Source: CAVSJO01 sp963728445
GTDB taxonomy: Bacteria; Gemmatimonadota; Gemmatimonadetes; Longimicrobiales; RSA9
Length of the DNA: 64,000 bases
Direction: 5' to 3'
Assembly (NCBI GenBank): GCA_963728445.1
Contig: CAVSJO010000004.1
Span: 124,001-188,000, forward strand
The notes beneath the pieces are model-generated. The model was not told the origin of the DNA, made no database searches, and saw only the letters and a program-made list of their open reading frames with translations. The position numbers and the translations under genes were made by a program. Positions 63,284-64,000 of this stretch are shown here, piece after piece; the first letter of the stretch is position 1, and each line of letters opens with the position of its first letter.

Positions 63284-64000
63284 CCTTTGCCCGCCGAGCC
63301 GCTCGGCGGGCGATCATCGCCGCGGCCCTCCTTCTCGGAGCGGCGCGGGCCGAGGCGCAGGCGGCCCTGTGGCTCGACGCAGGAGCAGCCTACGCGCGCC
63401 CTCCCGGCGGCGTGGCGGAGTCCGCCCGGTCGTACGGGACGGGATCCCTCGAATTCCGCTGGACCGGTTCCCGCGGCGGCTCCCTCGACGTGCTGGGCTA
63501 CGGCGGCTGGAGCGCCGACACCACCGCAGGCTCCTGGCTCGGGGGGGAAGCGTCCGGCGAAATCGGACGACGTTTCGGTGGGGCCCGCCTCGGACTCGGC
63601 GCATCGGTCGCGGCCCTGCGCTACCTGGCTCCGTTCACCTACCGGGACGTCGTCGGCTCGCTGCAGCCGTTTCTCGCCACGTCTGTCGGACGATGGGACC
63701 TGCGCCTCCAGGGCGACTGGAGTCGCGGCCGCTGGCAGGAGGAGGTGGCATCCTTGCTCGCCGGCCCGCCGCGACCCGTCGGCGGGCGGCGCCGCGTCGG
63801 CTTCCGGACCGTCGACGGGATGATCGGGACGCTGGGCGCGGACGCCTCCGCCATTCGTCACGTAGGCGGCCTGGAGCTCGGCCTCTCGGCCACGGGCCTC
63901 GACGCCGACAACGCCGTTGCGCCGGGCACGTACGCGGGCGGCGGACTGTCCCTGGGGGCGGGCGACGGCCCGTGGGCGGTGTTCGGGCGCGTGCAGGTGT
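63280..64000 (+). CDS. Secreted barrel-like protein, partial, start uncertain
   Basis: An open frame runs from about 63280 to the window end: FARRAARRAIIAAALLLGAA (signal-like), then EAQAALWLDAGAAYAR and many alternating hydrophobic beta-strands (GSLEFRWTGSRGGSLDVLGY), like outer-membrane barrels. No ATG, GTG or TTG lies in frame near the signal. CTG at 63280, overlapping the anti-sigma stop as CTGA, is the best candidate. The third gene of the sigma/anti-sigma unit is therefore an envelope protein, possibly the target or sensor of the system. Confidence 0.6.
   Translation, partial: MTFARRAARRAIIAAALLLGAARAEAQAALWLDAGAAYARPPGGVAESARSYGTGSLEFRWTGSRGGSLDVLGYGGWSADTTAGSWLGGEASGEIGRRFGGARLGLGASVAALRYLAPFTYRDVVGSLQPFLATSVGRWDLRLQGDWSRGRWQEEVASLLAGPPRPVGGRRRVGFRTVDGMIGTLGADASAIRHVGGLELGLSATGLDADNAVAPGTYAGGGLSLGAGDGPWAVFGRVQV

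Overview
The window is GC-rich bacterial chromosome, packed almost end to end with core-metabolism and housekeeping genes. I see no rRNA, tRNA, CRISPR array, prophage or insertion sequence. The gene content fits a Gram-negative, respiring chemoheterotroph: secreted and outer-membrane beta-barrel proteins, a lipobox protein, a 14-subunit complex I, a three-gene succinate dehydrogenase with one fused cytochrome b subunit (the type usually paired with menaquinone), ECF sigma/anti-sigma pairs, and an anti-sigma protein carrying a glycogen-binding-like domain. My best guess is a member of Gemmatimonadota. This is an inference from gene content, not a database result.

Layout. 1-17632 (minus): a complete nuoABCDEFGHIJKLMN operon in canonical order, followed by a phosphohexomutase and the start of a UPF0182 membrane protein. 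17633-22533: a divergent promoter pair, dcd (plus), an unusual array of tiny hairpins, a DUF309 protein, an 811-aa outer-membrane protein (minus) and an orphan winged-helix protein (plus). 22570-26914 (minus): mdh-sdhCAB. 27013-30563 (minus): ECF sigma, anti-sigma, a CpxP-like protein, then moaD-moaE-moaA. 30665-32310 (minus): HU-like protein and carA. 32371-35969 (plus): a hexanucleotide array, a large lipoprotein with HAF-like repeats and an RNase H-like protein. 36034-40421 (minus): 2-oxoacid dehydrogenase E1alpha, E1beta, E2 and lipB. 40644-45858 (minus): secG, tpiA, pgk, a zinc-ribbon protein, gap, comF and a Rho_N-like protein. 46026-61768 (minus): a long housekeeping run (gltA, icd, pepA, a TonB-dependent receptor, yicC, gmk, rpoZ, coaBC, udg, dnaB, radA, ispD, tsaC, a phosphatase, aroE, mscL). 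62007-64000 (plus): a second ECF sigma, the glycogen-binding-like anti-sigma protein and a partial outer-membrane protein.

How the genes work together. E1/E2 plus LipB supply acyl-CoA. GltA, Icd, succinate dehydrogenase and Mdh are TCA-cycle enzymes. NADH and quinol feed from these into complex I and succinate dehydrogenase. Gap, Pgk and TpiA form a lower-glycolysis block. Consensus-like sigma70 promoters (-35 close to TTGACA) are visible before nuoA, dcd, mdh and gltA.

Oddities. Three genes are interrupted by single-base frame breaks: nuoH, the E2 acyltransferase (exactly at the edge of a 15-copy CTGAGG array) and the TonB-dependent receptor (at a seven-base C/G tract). One CTGAGG hexamer recurs at three sites in 5.6 kb, in both orientations. 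A cluster of about eight micro-hairpins lies between dcd and the DUF309 gene. Two enzymes appear to lack textbook catalytic residues: RNase H (Glu to Ala) and CoaC (Cys to His).
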